From contig NZ_JAEUAK010000001.1 of assembly GCF_019511345.1 (NCBI RefSeq), forward strand, positions 558,001 to 622,000: a stretch of 64,000 nucleotides of DNA, written 5' to 3'. Made by a program: the position numbers and the translations under genes. A model generated the notes under the pieces. That model was not told where the DNA came from, searched no databases, and saw only the letters and a program-made list of their open reading frames with translations. Position 1 is the stretch's first letter. Each line of letters starts with the position of its first letter. Of this stretch, positions 43,513-53,918 are shown in pieces. The stretch comes from Rhizobium mesosinicum (GTDB lineage: Bacteria > Pseudomonadota > Alphaproteobacteria > Rhizobiales > Rhizobiaceae).

Positions 43513-45657
43513 ATGAAATTCTTATTGGGTTGCACGGTCGTTATGACCGCTGTGGCAAGCGGTTCCGCGTACGGGCAAAGTGTCACCGAGTTGGCACCGA
43601 TAGTGATCAGCACGAAGAAAGACGCCACTTCGACAATCGGAACCTTGCCGGAAGACTATGCAGGCGGACAGGTCGCCAAGGGCGCGCGCCTGGGGGCTTT
43701 GGGGAATCGGGATTTTATGGAGACCCCCTTTAATGTGACCGGGTATACATCCCAGACAATCGAAGACCACGGTGCGCAGACCGTGGGCGAAGTGATGGAC
43801 AACGATCCGTCGGTCAGGAACACCCACTCGTCCGGGGGTATGTTGGATTCTTTCTACATCAGAGGCTTTCCGGTCGGCGAAGGCAACGCCGGCGAAATTG
43901 CGTTTGATGGGATCTATGGGATCGCACCCACCTACCGGGTTTTCACCGAGTATGCCGAGCGGGTCGAGGTGCTAAAGGGTCCGACAGCTTTCCTGTACGG
44001 CATCTCTCCCAACAGCGCCGTCGGCGGCACGATTAACATCGTTCCGAAGCGGGCGCTCGATGAGGATTTGACGCGACTAACGACAGATTACGCTTCCGAC
44101 TTCCAGGGCGGGGTGCACGTCGACATGTCGCGCCGGTTTGGGGATGAACGGCAATTTGGCATTCGCTTGAACGGCAGCGTCCACGGTGGTGACACCCCGA
44201 TAGACGATCAGACGCGCGACTTTTACGTCGGAGCCCTGGCTCTTGATTATCAAGGGGAAAATCTCCGGGCGACACTCGACGTGATCGGACAGCGCGAAAC
44301 GTTCGACGCGCCTCAGCGTCCTTTCCTTCAAACCTCCGGCCTGATCGTGCCGGATGCACCTGACGGATCGCTCAACGTTCAGGAGCCGTGGGAGTGGTCG
44401 AAGAGCGCGGACCGCTCGGTTCTGGGCAGGGTCGAATATGATCTGACCGACGATATTACCTGGTTTGGCGCCGTGGGTGGCGGCAATTCTCACGTGCATC
44501 GCCTTTTTGGCCTGCCCACTATCCTGAACTCGGCCGGCGACGTCAGCATCACGCCACAGAATGCGGTGTTCGATGTCGACAGACTGACGGCAGAAACGGG
44601 TATCCGTGCCAAGTTTGACACCGGGCCGATCTCCCACACAATGACCCTCCAGGCGAGTTATCTCCACCAGAGCCTCGATCGTGCGATCATTTCAGGCACT
44701 GCTCAGATGAGCAATATGTACGACCCTGTCCGTCGTATCGAGCAGTTCGTCGCTGATCCCAGCTCAGTGCCGAAGGTTTCGGAAGCCAGCCTCTCCGGCA
44801 TCGGCCTTTCGGACACTTTGTCGATGCTGGACGAGCGCGTGCAACTGACGCTTGGCGGGCGCTTCCAGCAGATCGACTCGAAGAACTTCAACACAGCAAC
44901 AGGTGCTATCTCGTCGTCTTCGGATGAAGACGCCGTCACGCCGCTCGTTGGCCTTGTTGTCCGCCCCTGGGACGAGGTTTCCTTCTATGCCAATTACGCG
45001 CAGGGGCTAAGCATAGGCGATACGGCTCCCACCACGGCCATCAATGCGGGCGAAACACTCGCTCCGTACAAGACGACCCAATACGAGATCGGCACCAAGA
45101 TCGACCTCGGGCAGATTGCCATGACCGTCAGCGCCTTCCAGATCGAGAAGCCCTTCGGCCAATTGGAGCCAAGCGGCAGCGGCCAGATCTTCACCGCCGG
45201 CGGGGAGCAGCGCAACCGCGGCGTTGAATTCAACGTGTTTGGCGAGGTGACGGATGACCTGCGCTTGCTTGGCGGCTTGGTGCTGATGGATGGCGAGCTG
45301 ACGAATACATCGAGCGCTTCGACCCGTGGTAAGCGCCCGATCGGCGTACCCAAGGTCCAGGCCAATATCGGGGCGGAATGGGACGCGTCTTTCCTGGAAG
45401 GCCTGACGCTGACGGCCAATGTCATTCACACCGGGGAACAATATATCAATACGACGAACACGCTGAAGATCCCTTCCTGGACGCGCCTCGACCTCGGCGC
45501 TCGCTACAAGACGGAGATCGAAAAAAGGCCCGTCACCTTCCGGGCCTCCGTCGAAAACGTCTTCGACAAGGACTACTGGTCTGGGGTGGCAAGCTTCAGC
45601 ACCATCGCCCAAGGCGCGCCGCGCACCTTCAAGGTATCGATGACCACGGACTTCTGA
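43513..45657 (+). CDS. TonB-dependent siderophore receptor
   Basis: A 714-residue outer-membrane protein with signal peptide MKFLLGCTVVMTAVASGSAYGQ. The plug domain (about residues 70-190) shows ETPFNVTGYTSQTIEDHGAQTVGEVMDNDPSVRNTHSSGG, the FYIRGFPV motif and VEVLKGPTAFLYGISPNSAVGGTINIVPKR, typical of FhuA/FoxA/FhuE-like ferric-siderophore receptors. The rest is beta-barrel, ending in the required aromatic residue (MTTDF). It imports a ferric siderophore using TonB energy. An IRO box lies upstream. It converges with the siderophore operon, whose last ATPase gene ends 28 bases from its stop. Confidence 0.95.
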   Translation: MKFLLGCTVVMTAVASGSAYGQSVTELAPIVISTKKDATSTIGTLPEDYAGGQVAKGARLGALGNRDFMETPFNVTGYTSQTIEDHGAQTVGEVMDNDPSVRNTHSSGGMLDSFYIRGFPVGEGNAGEIAFDGIYGIAPTYRVFTEYAERVEVLKGPTAFLYGISPNSAVGGTINIVPKRALDEDLTRLTTDYASDFQGGVHVDMSRRFGDERQFGIRLNGSVHGGDTPIDDQTRDFYVGALALDYQGENLRATLDVIGQRETFDAPQRPFLQTSGLIVPDAPDGSLNVQEPWEWSKSADRSVLGRVEYDLTDDITWFGAVGGGNSHVHRLFGLPTILNSAGDVSITPQNAVFDVDRLTAETGIRAKFDTGPISHTMTLQASYLHQSLDRAIISGTAQMSNMYDPVRRIEQFVADPSSVPKVSEASLSGIGLSDTLSMLDERVQLTLGGRFQQIDSKNFNTATGAISSSSDEDAVTPLVGLVVRPWDEVSFYANYAQGLSIGDTAPTTAINAGETLAPYKTTQYEIGTKIDLGQIAMTVSAFQIEKPFGQLEPSGSGQIFTAGGEQRNRGVEFNVFGEVTDDLRLLGGLVLMDGELTNTSSASTRGKRPIGVPKVQANIGAEWDASFLEGLTLTANVIHTGEQYINTTNTLKIPSWTRLDLGARYKTEIEKRPVTFRASVENVFDKDYWSGVASFSTIAQGAPRTFKVSMTTDF

Positions 45658-45674
45658 GGCGGTTGAAAGCAGCC

Positions 45675-45722
45675 AAGGCAGGCTTCACACTGCGTCATCG
45701 ACGATCAGGTGAAGCTTGCCTT
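45675..45722. terminator. Bidirectional hairpin between receptor gene and siderophore operon
   Basis: AAGGCAGGCTTCAC (45675-45688) and GTGAAGCTTGCCTT (45709-45722) form a 14-base stem with one G-T/G-U position and a 20-base loop. It follows the receptor stop and overlaps the last codons of the convergent ATPase gene, so one element could limit transcription from both directions. Confidence 0.5.
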
Positions 45723-46437
45723 GAGAACATCTCTCGAGACGGCTTTTTACACGAAATGCCGTCTCGAGATTTCCTGGGGTCAGCACTTCAGTGACAGGAC
45801 CGAACGCGTGCAGCGTTCCATGTGCAAGAATGGCGATCTTGTCGGCGAACTTCATCGCCAGATTCAGGTCATGGACCGCGATGATGACGAGCAGTCCTTT
45901 TTCCTTTGCCAGCGACTTTACATGCCTCATGACGTCGAACTGACGATGGAGATCAAGGGCACTCGTCGGCTCGTCGAGAAGCAGGACCGTCGGAGCGCGG
46001 ACGACGCATTGTGCGAGCGCGACGAGCTGGCGCTGACCGCCGCTCAGTTCCGAAACATATTCGGACCCAAGATCGGCAATTTGCAGGGCGGCCAATGCCT
46101 GCTCGACCTCATGGAGATCGGCGTCGGCGAGCTTCCAGCCGCTGGTCTGCTTGCGCGCCAACAGCACAGCTTCGAAGACGGTCAAGGCCGCTCCGCTCAC
46201 CTGATCCTGCGGCATATAGGCGATCGCTGTTTCGCGATCGTCGACACCCGCCAGGCGACATTCTCCGGCACCTGGAAGGATGCCGGCTATGCGGCGCAGA
46301 AGCGTTGATTTGCCGGCTGCATTGGCTCCGATCAGCGCGACGATTTCCCCTCCGTGGCACGGAGGCAATGACACGTCGCTGAGGACGGGACGGGCGCCGT
46401 AGACAGCTCCCAGGGCTTCAGTGCTGAGGACTACCAC
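45685..46437 (-). CDS. Ferric-siderophore ABC transporter ATP-binding protein, FecE/FhuC-type
   Basis: A 250-residue ATPase. Walker A is GANAAGKST, with an unusual Ala where Gly-Ser is common. The Q-loop is AYMPQDQVSG, the signature is LSGGQRQLVALAQCV, Walker B is [16 protein letters not shown], and the switch His is in AVHDLNLAMKFAD, the FecE/FhuC pattern. The likely start is the GTG at 46437, overlapping the permease stop by seven bases. It is the last gene of the siderophore operon. Confidence 0.85.
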   Translation of the reverse strand: MVVLSTEALGAVYGARPVLSDVSLPPCHGGEIVALIGANAAGKSTLLRRIAGILPGAGECRLAGVDDRETAIAYMPQDQVSGAALTVFEAVLLARKQTSGWKLADADLHEVEQALAALQIADLGSEYVSELSGGQRQLVALAQCVVRAPTVLLLDEPTSALDLHRQFDVMRHVKSLAKEKGLLVIIAVHDLNLAMKFADKIAILAHGTLHAFGPVTEVLTPGNLETAFRVKSRLERCSQGKLHLIVDDAV

Positions 46438-47498
46438 GTTTCGCGGCCTCCCTTCAGGATAAGATAGAAGAAGACCGGCAGGCCTACGACGGCGGTGATG
46501 ACGCCGATCGGCAAGACCGCACCCGGCACGAGAACCTTCGCCACGGTGGAACTGGATGACATGATCAGGGCTCCGATCATGGCGCTGGCAGGAAGCAAGT
46601 GCCGCTGATCCTCGCCGACAAGCATCCGCGCAATGTGTGGCGCCACAAGTCCGACAAAGCCGATCGTTCCGACGAAGGCCACCGGGATGGACGACAAGAG
46701 CGATATCAGCACGAGCGTTTCCAGCCGAAGGCGGCGAACGGGGATTCCGAAGGATGCCGCTCGCGCCTCTCCGAGCCGAAGCGCCGTCAACTGCCAACGC
46801 CGATAAACAAAGACGGGAATGGTGAGAATCAGGACGCCGACCGTCACGGCAAGCTTCGGCCAGGTTGCCTTGGTCAGGCTGCCCATCGTCCAGAAGACGA
46901 TGGCGGCAACAGCTTGATCATTTGCAAAATACTGGACGATTGCCAACGCGGTATTGAAGCTGAACACCAGCGCGATACCGAGCAAGACGATCGTCTGGAC
47001 CGAGCTTCCACGCCGCAACCCTACGGAATGGATGACGAGGGCGGATCCGAGCGCCATGATGAAGGCGTTGACCGCGACGATATAGTCGCCGGCGACCGGT
47101 ATGAAGGACAGCCCAAAAGCAAGAGCGAGCGCCGCGCCGAAGCTTGCTGCCGATGAAATGCCAAGCGTGAACGGGCTCGCGAGCGGGTTGTTGAGCACCG
47201 TCTGCATCTGGACGCCGGCGGTTGCCAGCGCCATTCCGACGACCACAGCCATGAGGGCTGACGGCATTCGAATGGACCAGATCACGACGCGCATCTGAGG
47301 CTGCGCATCCGCGGGCATCAGCACGGTTTTCAGCACATCGTCCAGTCCATACCAGGCCGGGCCGGTGGCGATGTCAGCGAGAAACACGAGGAGTGCCGCG
47401 GCAAGCAGCAGACAAAGGACGACATATTTTCTGAGGTTGGCGAGGCGATAGCGGCCGACCGCATCGACATGGCTGATGGTTGTCGTGGTTTCGGTCAT
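46431..47498 (-). CDS. Ferric-siderophore ABC transporter permease, FecCD family
   Basis: A 355-residue protein with about ten hydrophobic segments. Diagnostic FecCD stretches are WSIRMPSALMAVVVGMALATAGVQMQTVLNNPLASPFTLGISSAASFGAALA and FVGTIGFVGLVAPHIARMLVGEDQRHLLPASAMIGA. Only one permease is encoded, so the channel is probably a homodimer. The ATG at 47498 overlaps the binding-protein stop (ATGA). It moves the iron complex across the inner membrane. Confidence 0.9.
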   Translation of the reverse strand: MTETTTTISHVDAVGRYRLANLRKYVVLCLLLAAALLVFLADIATGPAWYGLDDVLKTVLMPADAQPQMRVVIWSIRMPSALMAVVVGMALATAGVQMQTVLNNPLASPFTLGISSAASFGAALALAFGLSFIPVAGDYIVAVNAFIMALGSALVIHSVGLRRGSSVQTIVLLGIALVFSFNTALAIVQYFANDQAVAAIVFWTMGSLTKATWPKLAVTVGVLILTIPVFVYRRWQLTALRLGEARAASFGIPVRRLRLETLVLISLLSSIPVAFVGTIGFVGLVAPHIARMLVGEDQRHLLPASAMIGALIMSSSSTVAKVLVPGAVLPIGVITAVVGLPVFFYLILKGGRETW

Positions 47499-48655
47499 GG
47501 CGCTTGGGTATCGAGGCTGACGGCATAGCCGGGTTGAAAGGAGATCGGCAGGAAGCGCTTGTGATATTCGGCAAATGTCCGGTCCGGGTCGAGATCGGCG
47601 AAGAGATCGGGATGGAGCCACTTTGCAATCCATTGGACCGCGATAAATTCATAGGGGCTGTTGTAAAACTGATGCCAGATAGCATGGAAATTACGCTTCG
47701 TCTGTGCCGTTGTCCCGGCATAAGCATCGCGCGTCGTGAACCATTCCAGCTTCTTCCTCGAGGCATCCAGATCTGCATTCGGGCCGACCGGAATCCAGCG
47801 GCCGCCGGGCACGTAGGCCTGCCAGTCGGCGCTGGTGACGATGACATGGTCGGGATTGGAGACGACCACCTGCTCAGGGCTCAGCTGTCCGAATGTCGAG
47901 GGCAGAAAATCGCTGCCGATATTATGGCCGCCGGCCAGATCTACATATTTGCCGAAATTCTCGGCGCCGAATGACAGGCAGCAGTCCTCGGAATATCCGC
48001 CGATGCGCTCGATGAAAACCTTCGGACGCTCCGGCTTGGTCCTGGCAAGCACATCCTCGACGCGAGCCATCGCCTCTCTGCGGAATGCAATCACGTCTTC
48101 TGCTCGCGCCTCGCGTCCCATGATTTTGCCAAGCAGCCGGATCGTGGGATCCGTATTCTGAAGCGGGTAATGCCGGAAATCGATGTAGAGAACCGGTATG
48201 TCGAGCGATGCGAGTTTCTCGATATACTGAGCGTCTTCGTTGGCCTGTTTGGCTTCAAGGTTGAGGAGAACCACATCGGGCTTCTTCACGATAGCGGATT
48301 CGATGTCGATCAGACTTCCTTCGTTTCCCTTGAAGGTCGGCAATTTCGCAAGATCGGGGAATTTGTCGAGATATTGCTTGTAGGTGGCGGGATCGGCTTC
48401 GATCAGGTCGTTACGCCACGCGACGATGCGCTGCAGCGGATCCTCCCTGTCAAGCGAGGCGACCAGGTAGAGCTGCCTGCCTTCTCCAAGCAGCATCCGG
48501 CGGACGGGAACATTAATCTGCACGTCCCGCCCGGCGATATCTTTGACGGTGATCGTGGTTTGCGACACTGAATCAGTGTCGGCTCGAGCAGTCAGAGCAG
48601 CAAGCGACGTCAGAAACAGGACGATCGTAAACGCGTAGAGGCGAAGGCGGGTCAC
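47495..48655 (-). CDS. Ferric-siderophore periplasmic binding protein, FecB-like
   Basis: A 386-residue protein with signal peptide [25 protein letters not shown]. The mature chain opens [26 protein letters not shown], then shows [15 protein letters not shown], the central helix [38 protein letters not shown], and [19 protein letters not shown], the cluster B (TroA-like) layout of iron-complex binding proteins. The start is a GTG overlapping the MFS stop (GTGA). It is longer than E. coli FecB, with extra C-terminal helices containing [18 protein letters not shown]. Confidence 0.85.
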   Translation of the reverse strand: MTRLRLYAFTIVLFLTSLAALTARADTDSVSQTTITVKDIAGRDVQINVPVRRMLLGEGRQLYLVASLDREDPLQRIVAWRNDLIEADPATYKQYLDKFPDLAKLPTFKGNEGSLIDIESAIVKKPDVVLLNLEAKQANEDAQYIEKLASLDIPVLYIDFRHYPLQNTDPTIRLLGKIMGREARAEDVIAFRREAMARVEDVLARTKPERPKVFIERIGGYSEDCCLSFGAENFGKYVDLAGGHNIGSDFLPSTFGQLSPEQVVVSNPDHVIVTSADWQAYVPGGRWIPVGPNADLDASRKKLEWFTTRDAYAGTTAQTKRNFHAIWHQFYNSPYEFIAVQWIAKWLHPDLFADLDPDRTFAEYHKRFLPISFQPGYAVSLDTQAP

Positions 48656-49884
48656 AGGGGATCTCCAACAGGTAGGCGCGGGCGGGCGGAAAACCAAAGG
48701 CCGACGGCAGCAAACAGGGATGCTGCATAAAGCAGCGAGACGAGAGGGTAGACGCTTGTAAGTCCGAATATCTGGCTCACGCCGGCGCCGATGGCGATCC
48801 CCGCCACGGAAGCGATCTGTTGCCAGGACTGGGCGGTGCCTAGCACTGAACCCTGACGGCCATCGGCTGCAGCTGCAGAAACGAGCGCCACGAGGATGGG
48901 TGTCGTTCCGCCCAGCAAGCCGCCCCACAACAAATAGATGACAGCGAAATATTCAACGGAGCGCGTCAGGCCTGCAAGAGTGGTAAGCAACGAGCAGCCA
49001 CCAGCAACAAGCGCCATCCAAACGAGGATGAAGCTTGTCGAACGATCGTTGAAAAACTGCGCCCAGAGCGGCGCTGCCACGACAAAGCCGAGCGCCAGAA
49101 GGCCGTAGCTGAAGCCGGTGACCCAGTAGGGTGCGTGAAACACCTCGTCCATGTACAGCGCGAAAGGCACCTGCAAGACCATTCGACTGGCAAGCATCAT
49201 CCCGGTCAGTACCAACAGGCCCCAGACGGGTACTGTGGATCGGGCTTTGGAAGCTTGATCTTGCCCGATGCGATCGCGGGCGGCCCGGTTGGTCTCTCCA
49301 ACGGGATGAGGCAGGATCGCAAAGGCGGTCACGGCACAGGCAGCACAGATGAAGCCGGCCGTCAGGTTGATCGCCGTAAAGGAGGATGCATCCAGGATGA
49401 GGCCACCCAGAAACGCACCGCCGAGCGAACCGACATTGGTCGCCACCTGAAGCCAGGTCAAAAGCACGCCGCGATTGCGGCCGCCCGTAACCTGGATGCC
49501 GTAGGCCTGGGCCGGCGCGATATAGCCGGCACAACATCCCTGCAGAAATCGCAGGAGCAGGATCAGCCAGACGTGCTGGGCAAAGGAAACAAGCAGCTGG
49601 GTAATCGCGAGCCCCGCAAGCGCTCTGACCATCATAAGGCGATTGCCGTAGCGGTCACCCATCCGCCCCCACAGCGCGCTGGTAAGAGAGACGCCCACCA
49701 TGGGGCAAACATAGACCCCGATTCCAGCCAATGCGAACAATCCGCCGGAGGACGACAATTCCTCAATACGCAGCGGCCAGAACGGACCGCTCATCTCCAT
49801 GGCGCCCATGGAAACGAACTGCAGACCAAAGAGAATAGCAAAGACCGACCCGAAGCCTCGGATAATTGCGATAGTCCCCGTCAT
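48652..49884 (-). CDS. MFS transporter, probable siderophore exporter
   Basis: A 410-residue protein with twelve predicted membrane helices. The MFS loop 2-3 motif appears as [22 protein letters not shown], and a drug-exporter-like helix 4-5 region as [22 protein letters not shown]. It begins where the NIS synthetase ends (ATGA overlap) and precedes the uptake genes. Proteins in this position in NIS siderophore operons (SbnD, IucD-neighbour exporters) secrete the new siderophore. Confidence 0.85.
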   Translation of the reverse strand: MTGTIAIIRGFGSVFAILFGLQFVSMGAMEMSGPFWPLRIEELSSSGGLFALAGIGVYVCPMVGVSLTSALWGRMGDRYGNRLMMVRALAGLAITQLLVSFAQHVWLILLLRFLQGCCAGYIAPAQAYGIQVTGGRNRGVLLTWLQVATNVGSLGGAFLGGLILDASSFTAINLTAGFICAACAVTAFAILPHPVGETNRAARDRIGQDQASKARSTVPVWGLLVLTGMMLASRMVLQVPFALYMDEVFHAPYWVTGFSYGLLALGFVVAAPLWAQFFNDRSTSFILVWMALVAGGCSLLTTLAGLTRSVEYFAVIYLLWGGLLGGTTPILVALVSAAAADGRQGSVLGTAQSWQQIASVAGIAIGAGVSQIFGLTSVYPLVSLLYAASLFAAVGLWFSARPRLPVGDPL

Positions 49885-51761
49885 GGCGTTTCCGTCAGCG
49901 GGTTCGGCAGTTCATGCTCCAGGCGATAGTTGCGATATCGCTCGAGATGCATGCGCAAGACAGATCGTGTCGGCCAGGGGCGTTTCAGAAACGCCTCCCG
50001 CTCTTCCAGCCAAAATGCGTCCGACAGCATGCGTGCTCGTACTTGATCAAAAGCATCTTCAGTCTGCTGTCTAAGGATCGCCCAAGCTTCGCTGAGCCCG
50101 AAGTGTTCGTTCACGCAAAGCGCCACTTCGTGAAGATGGCAGACGAAGCAGGCATCGATGACGAACGAGCGAACAAGAGCGATGTCGTCATTGAAGGTGG
50201 TCGGCAAGATGCCGGCGCGGCTGAACGGCTTCAGCGAATAACCTCGCGCCTCGAACAGCGGGGCGAAGCTTCGGCCATCACCGAAGTCGCGAATGAGCAG
50301 CCGCTGCGGGCGCCCAGACGGATCGAAGAGTACCGTGCTATTCTGCTGGTGAGCTTCAAAGGCGATACCATACAAAAGATACATGGCGATCGTTGGCCTG
50401 AGAACGACCTCGGCATAATTGCGAAAAAACTCTGCGGCAGCTGGCCGACCATTGCCCATGCACGCGATCAATTCGCAGATCAGCGGCCGACCATCGACGG
50501 GACTTGCCGCAAGCAAGGCGGCCACGGTGACGGGCATCAGACCGTCTTTTCGTGCGATTCCGTCCGCCTCGCGATAGACAACGGAGAGAAAACGGCCCGG
50601 ATGTTCATCGCCGGTTTCAGGATGGTGGAGGATCGCGCCCAGTTCTTCGCGGAAGAACTCAAGATCGCCGCCAACGGCTTCATCGGCAGCGAGAATATCG
50701 GAGATGAGAGTACTGAGCCTCGGACCCATGTGAATGGACTTCGCCTGTAAGGTGCGCATTTCGCTCGTCATCCAGACTGCGACGGGCAATTTGATGAACG
50801 GCCTTGCGTCTTCCAGGTCCGGCAACATCGTGCGAAAGGACATGGAGGGGATTGTGGCGATCTCCGGTCCCTCGACTACAAGCACGCCGGAAGCGATCTC
50901 GTCGGCAAATTCACGGCGAACAAAATGGTCCAGGTGCCAGGCATGGATCGGCAAGGGCAGCCAGTCCGCGGGCGTTTGCCCTTTTTCGATCAAAGCTTTC
51001 GCCCAAGCCTCCCAGAGTTCCGGATAGTTGTCGCAGAACCAGTCGTTATAGCTGTCTACATGGGGCATCATCTCCACATAGGCCCAATCCTGCCGTAGCG
51101 CGGCTATCCGCAGATTGACGCGCGCACCGAACTCTGGCGACAGGGCCTCTACTTCCTGTGCCGACAGACCGGGCTTCGATTTCCAGGTCGGATAGAATGG
51201 ATGTCCTTCCAATGATCCCCACTGGTCCAGCACCATGGCGGCCTGATGGACGGGGCGTGTACGGCGAAGATGGGCGATGAGGCCGGTGTCGCCGTCGGTT
51301 TCTATCTTCCGGCTGAGCGAAGCAATCCAGTCCTGGCGGTGACGACGGATCAGCGCGTCGTTCTGCACGCTGTTGTCGATGTCGGCGAGCAGGCGCGCAA
51401 TCCCGTCCGAGGCAGGCTCAACCGCCCAATCCGATGAGCTTTCTGCAACCAGGTCGGCTGGTCCTTTCAGCAGTCGCCGCCTGCCCCTTTCATCGATGAT
51501 TTCGATCGCACCCCGGTTCAGCATCGTATTCGCCGGCAACCGCCGCAGGTCTACGAAATAGAGAACCTTTCTCGCGGACCATAACGGAAGCCATGCCTGT
51601 CTGCCGTCGTCGGACCAAAGCAAGGCTTCGGGATTGAGGATGCGCTCGGCAAATAGGCATCGCACGAGTCGCGCCAAAGCATTATGCCGTGCCTGTTGGT
51701 GGAATTGCGAGTCGAGCGTTTCTCTCGCCCCCGCGTAGGACGTGACGATAGTTTCATTCAT
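49881..51761 (-). CDS. NRPS-independent siderophore synthetase (IucA/IucC family)
   Basis: A 626-residue NIS synthetase, full length. Motifs: [16 protein letters not shown] (185-200) and [11 protein letters not shown] (270-280), both of the nucleotide-binding site; MSFRTMLP and [15 protein letters not shown] (about 307-338); EAHQQN (469-474) and RDFGDG (491-496). It forms an amide between an adenylated carboxylate (citrate, malate or similar) and an amine. It is the only NIS enzyme in the operon, which argues for one hydroxy-acid amide bond, or repeated use. Start and stop both overlap neighbours. In the rhizobactin model it would join malate to the N6 of the lysine-derived opine. Confidence 0.9.
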   Translation of the reverse strand: MNETIVTSYAGARETLDSQFHQQARHNALARLVRCLFAERILNPEALLWSDDGRQAWLPLWSARKVLYFVDLRRLPANTMLNRGAIEIIDERGRRRLLKGPADLVAESSSDWAVEPASDGIARLLADIDNSVQNDALIRRHRQDWIASLSRKIETDGDTGLIAHLRRTRPVHQAAMVLDQWGSLEGHPFYPTWKSKPGLSAQEVEALSPEFGARVNLRIAALRQDWAYVEMMPHVDSYNDWFCDNYPELWEAWAKALIEKGQTPADWLPLPIHAWHLDHFVRREFADEIASGVLVVEGPEIATIPSMSFRTMLPDLEDARPFIKLPVAVWMTSEMRTLQAKSIHMGPRLSTLISDILAADEAVGGDLEFFREELGAILHHPETGDEHPGRFLSVVYREADGIARKDGLMPVTVAALLAASPVDGRPLICELIACMGNGRPAAAEFFRNYAEVVLRPTIAMYLLYGIAFEAHQQNSTVLFDPSGRPQRLLIRDFGDGRSFAPLFEARGYSLKPFSRAGILPTTFNDDIALVRSFVIDACFVCHLHEVALCVNEHFGLSEAWAILRQQTEDAFDQVRARMLSDAFWLEEREAFLKRPWPTRSVLRMHLERYRNYRLEHELPNPLTETP

Positions 51762-52900
51762 CCGATTGCCTCCGCCCATTTCACGGGAACAAAATTCAGA
51801 GGTGGCTGCGGCAGATTGCCGTGATAGGCCCGCGCCCAACGGTAGGTCGTTTCGATGGCGGGTACCGGCACATTGAGGCGCTTGCCTATTTCCAGGAGGA
51901 GGGCCTGACCGAAGGCAATGTCTTCATGAAAGGCGCGGCTTTCCCGATCGATGACAAGTCCCGGTCCGTCAGGGTTGGCAACGAGCGGTGCACGGATTCC
52001 GGCATAGGCGCTGTTCGTTCTCAGCAGGGAATACATGGTACTGTCATCGCCGATCTGGTCGCCATAGGCCTCGATCAACTCTTGCCGAAGCGGCTTTACG
52101 CTTGCCAGATCGACTTTGAGCCGCTTTTCGGCGGCATGTTTGAGCGCCTGATTTTCGGCATCGCAGGCTTCCAGCATTTCCGCGCCGGAGCGCGGGCAGT
52201 CGCTCCACCAGCAGATCGGCTCATCGAAGGGTTGTTCCTCCCACGGGGCACCGGGGCCGACCAGCCCGTAGAGGACAGCCGGATGCATCAACGCGTTGCC
52301 TGGGGTCAGTGTAATCTCGAGATAGTCGTCGAGGATAATGATCGGCGCTTCGTAGAGCCGACCGAGCATATCCGACAACTCTTGTTTGGCAGCAGCCACC
52401 TCGCGACGATGAAGCGCCGCATAGAGCTGAGCCTTCGCGCCGCCCATGCGCACTTCGCTGCCCGCCAGGAGATTGTGGGCGGTATGGGGAACGTCTTTCA
52501 TCCCCCAGATCACGACGTTCTCGCGATCAGCGAACGCAGCCTCGGCCAGCCAGTCGAATCCGCAAAATCCCGGAACGGCTCCGACGAAGACCCGCTTATT
52601 GCCTGGCAGATGCGGCGCAATCTGCTGCAGGAGCGCGGGGCGCGCCTGAGCAGGCTGCGTCACGACGACCAGATCCGCATCGGCCAGTGCCGCCTGCGGA
52701 TCGGTACCGACATGGTCGATCCGTCCCGTCAGAACGCTGCCTTCAGGCAGATTCGCTCGCCAGACCCGCTCTCCGCTCGACCATTTATCGGCAAGCTCGG
52801 CCGACGATGTCAAAACGGATACGTCCACGCCGTCGTTTTGTTTGAACAGGACGGCATTCAGATGGCCGGTTCGCCCGGCCCCGCATATTGTGACCTTCAT
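51758..52900 (-). CDS. Opine dehydrogenase family enzyme (octopine/nopaline/staphylopine-type)
   Basis: A 380-residue protein with an N-terminal Rossmann domain (MKVTICGAGRTGHLNAVLF, GAGRTG at 7-12) and a C-terminal octopine-dehydrogenase helical domain with NALMHPAVLYG (202-212), where His206 is the expected catalytic histidine. The family reductively condenses an amine with an alpha-keto acid, or runs in reverse. In staphyloferrin B operons the gene next to sbnA is sbnB, of a different fold, so this is a different solution. Here it could add pyruvate to an ethylenediamine-type amine, giving the carboxyethyl-amino end of a rhizobactin-like product. The ATG overlaps the sbnA-like stop. Confidence 0.85.
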   Translation of the reverse strand: MKVTICGAGRTGHLNAVLFKQNDGVDVSVLTSSAELADKWSSGERVWRANLPEGSVLTGRIDHVGTDPQAALADADLVVVTQPAQARPALLQQIAPHLPGNKRVFVGAVPGFCGFDWLAEAAFADRENVVIWGMKDVPHTAHNLLAGSEVRMGGAKAQLYAALHRREVAAAKQELSDMLGRLYEAPIIILDDYLEITLTPGNALMHPAVLYGLVGPGAPWEEQPFDEPICWWSDCPRSGAEMLEACDAENQALKHAAEKRLKVDLASVKPLRQELIEAYGDQIGDDSTMYSLLRTNSAYAGIRAPLVANPDGPGLVIDRESRAFHEDIAFGQALLLEIGKRLNVPVPAIETTYRWARAYHGNLPQPPLNFVPVKWAEAIG

Positions 52901-53907
52901 GCCGCGCGCGCCTGCCCGGAAAGCCACGCATCGAGCTTTGCGGCAATCGACGGGTCGAACAGGCCGCGCTTTGCCATCCACTCGTCGTCGAAGACCGAAC
53001 CGAGATATTTCTCCCCTCCATCGGCGACGGTCGTCACGACGGTCCCCTGCAATTTGCCGGAAGCGATGAATTCGAGAGCCTTATAGATCGCCCCGCCTGT
53101 CGATCCGCCAACCAGCAATGCTTTGCGACGCGCAATATAGCGGGCCGTTTCGAATGCCTGCTGATCGGTAACCTGTACGCCCTCGTCAATGCAGCTATAG
53201 TCGAGGACCTTGCCGACCTCATCGCCGGCCGGGGTGCCGGTTCCGGACTGGTAATAGGGATGTCCCGGTTGTCCGAACACGATGGAGCCGGCAGGCTCCA
53301 CTGCGATCGTGCGAATCGCCGGCAAGCGCTGCTTCAGCCGCTGCGAAATGCCCGTCATCGACCCGCCGGTACCGACGCATCCCACAAACGCGTCGATGCC
53401 ATCGGGAAGCTGCTCCATCAGTTCGTCAACATAGTCAGCATAACCTTCCGGATTGGCAGGATTGTCGGACTGGTTCATGAACATGGCGCCCGGCAGTTGC
53501 GCGCCGAGCTGCGCTGCCAGCCTCTGCCGGGCGACGACGGCGACTTCATCTTCCCTGAAGTCCCCTTCGACATAGCGGATTTCGGCGCCGATCGCGCGCA
53601 TCATGCGGATCTTGTCGGGCGCGGCATGATGGTCCACGACGGCAATGAAATTCAACCCGAACTCAACCGCCGCCAACGCCAGGCCGATACCGGTGTTTCC
53701 CGAAGACGATTCGACAATCGTGCCTCCCGGGGCAAGCCGGCCGTCCTGCAAGGCGGCCACGACCATGCTGCGCGCCATGCGGTCCTTCATCGAACCGCCG
53801 GGATTGTTCTTTTCTATCTTCAAAACCAGGATGGAATTCCGGTTCGGGATCTCGATCGACATAACGGGGGTACGCCCAATCAATTGGGTCACATTCGTGG
53901 GAAGCAT
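52897..53907 (-). CDS. SbnA-like PLP-dependent beta-replacement enzyme (cysteine synthase family)
   Basis: A 336-residue fold-type II PLP enzyme. The PLP lysine is K41 in NNPGGSMKDRMA; ESSSGNTGIGLA binds the substrate carboxylate, and GCVGTGGSMTG holds the phosphate. It is most like SbnA, which joins O-phospho-L-serine to the amine of L-glutamate, and it sits beside a serine-kinase-like gene that would supply phosphoserine. In a cysteine operon one would expect cysE or sulfur genes; none are here. The amine nucleophile is unknown; lysine would fit a rhizobactin route. Confidence 0.85.
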   Translation of the reverse strand: MLPTNVTQLIGRTPVMSIEIPNRNSILVLKIEKNNPGGSMKDRMARSMVVAALQDGRLAPGGTIVESSSGNTGIGLALAAVEFGLNFIAVVDHHAAPDKIRMMRAIGAEIRYVEGDFREDEVAVVARQRLAAQLGAQLPGAMFMNQSDNPANPEGYADYVDELMEQLPDGIDAFVGCVGTGGSMTGISQRLKQRLPAIRTIAVEPAGSIVFGQPGHPYYQSGTGTPAGDEVGKVLDYSCIDEGVQVTDQQAFETARYIARRKALLVGGSTGGAIYKALEFIASGKLQGTVVTTVADGGEKYLGSVFDDEWMAKRGLFDPSIAAKLDAWLSGQARAA

Positions 53908-53918
53908 GGTGTCCTCTC

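Noticed and set aside
52897-53907. Primary cysteine synthase for sulfur assimilation
   Set aside because: It is embedded in overlapping fashion in a siderophore operon beside a serine-kinase-like gene; there are no sulfur genes nearby, and SbnA-like function fits better.
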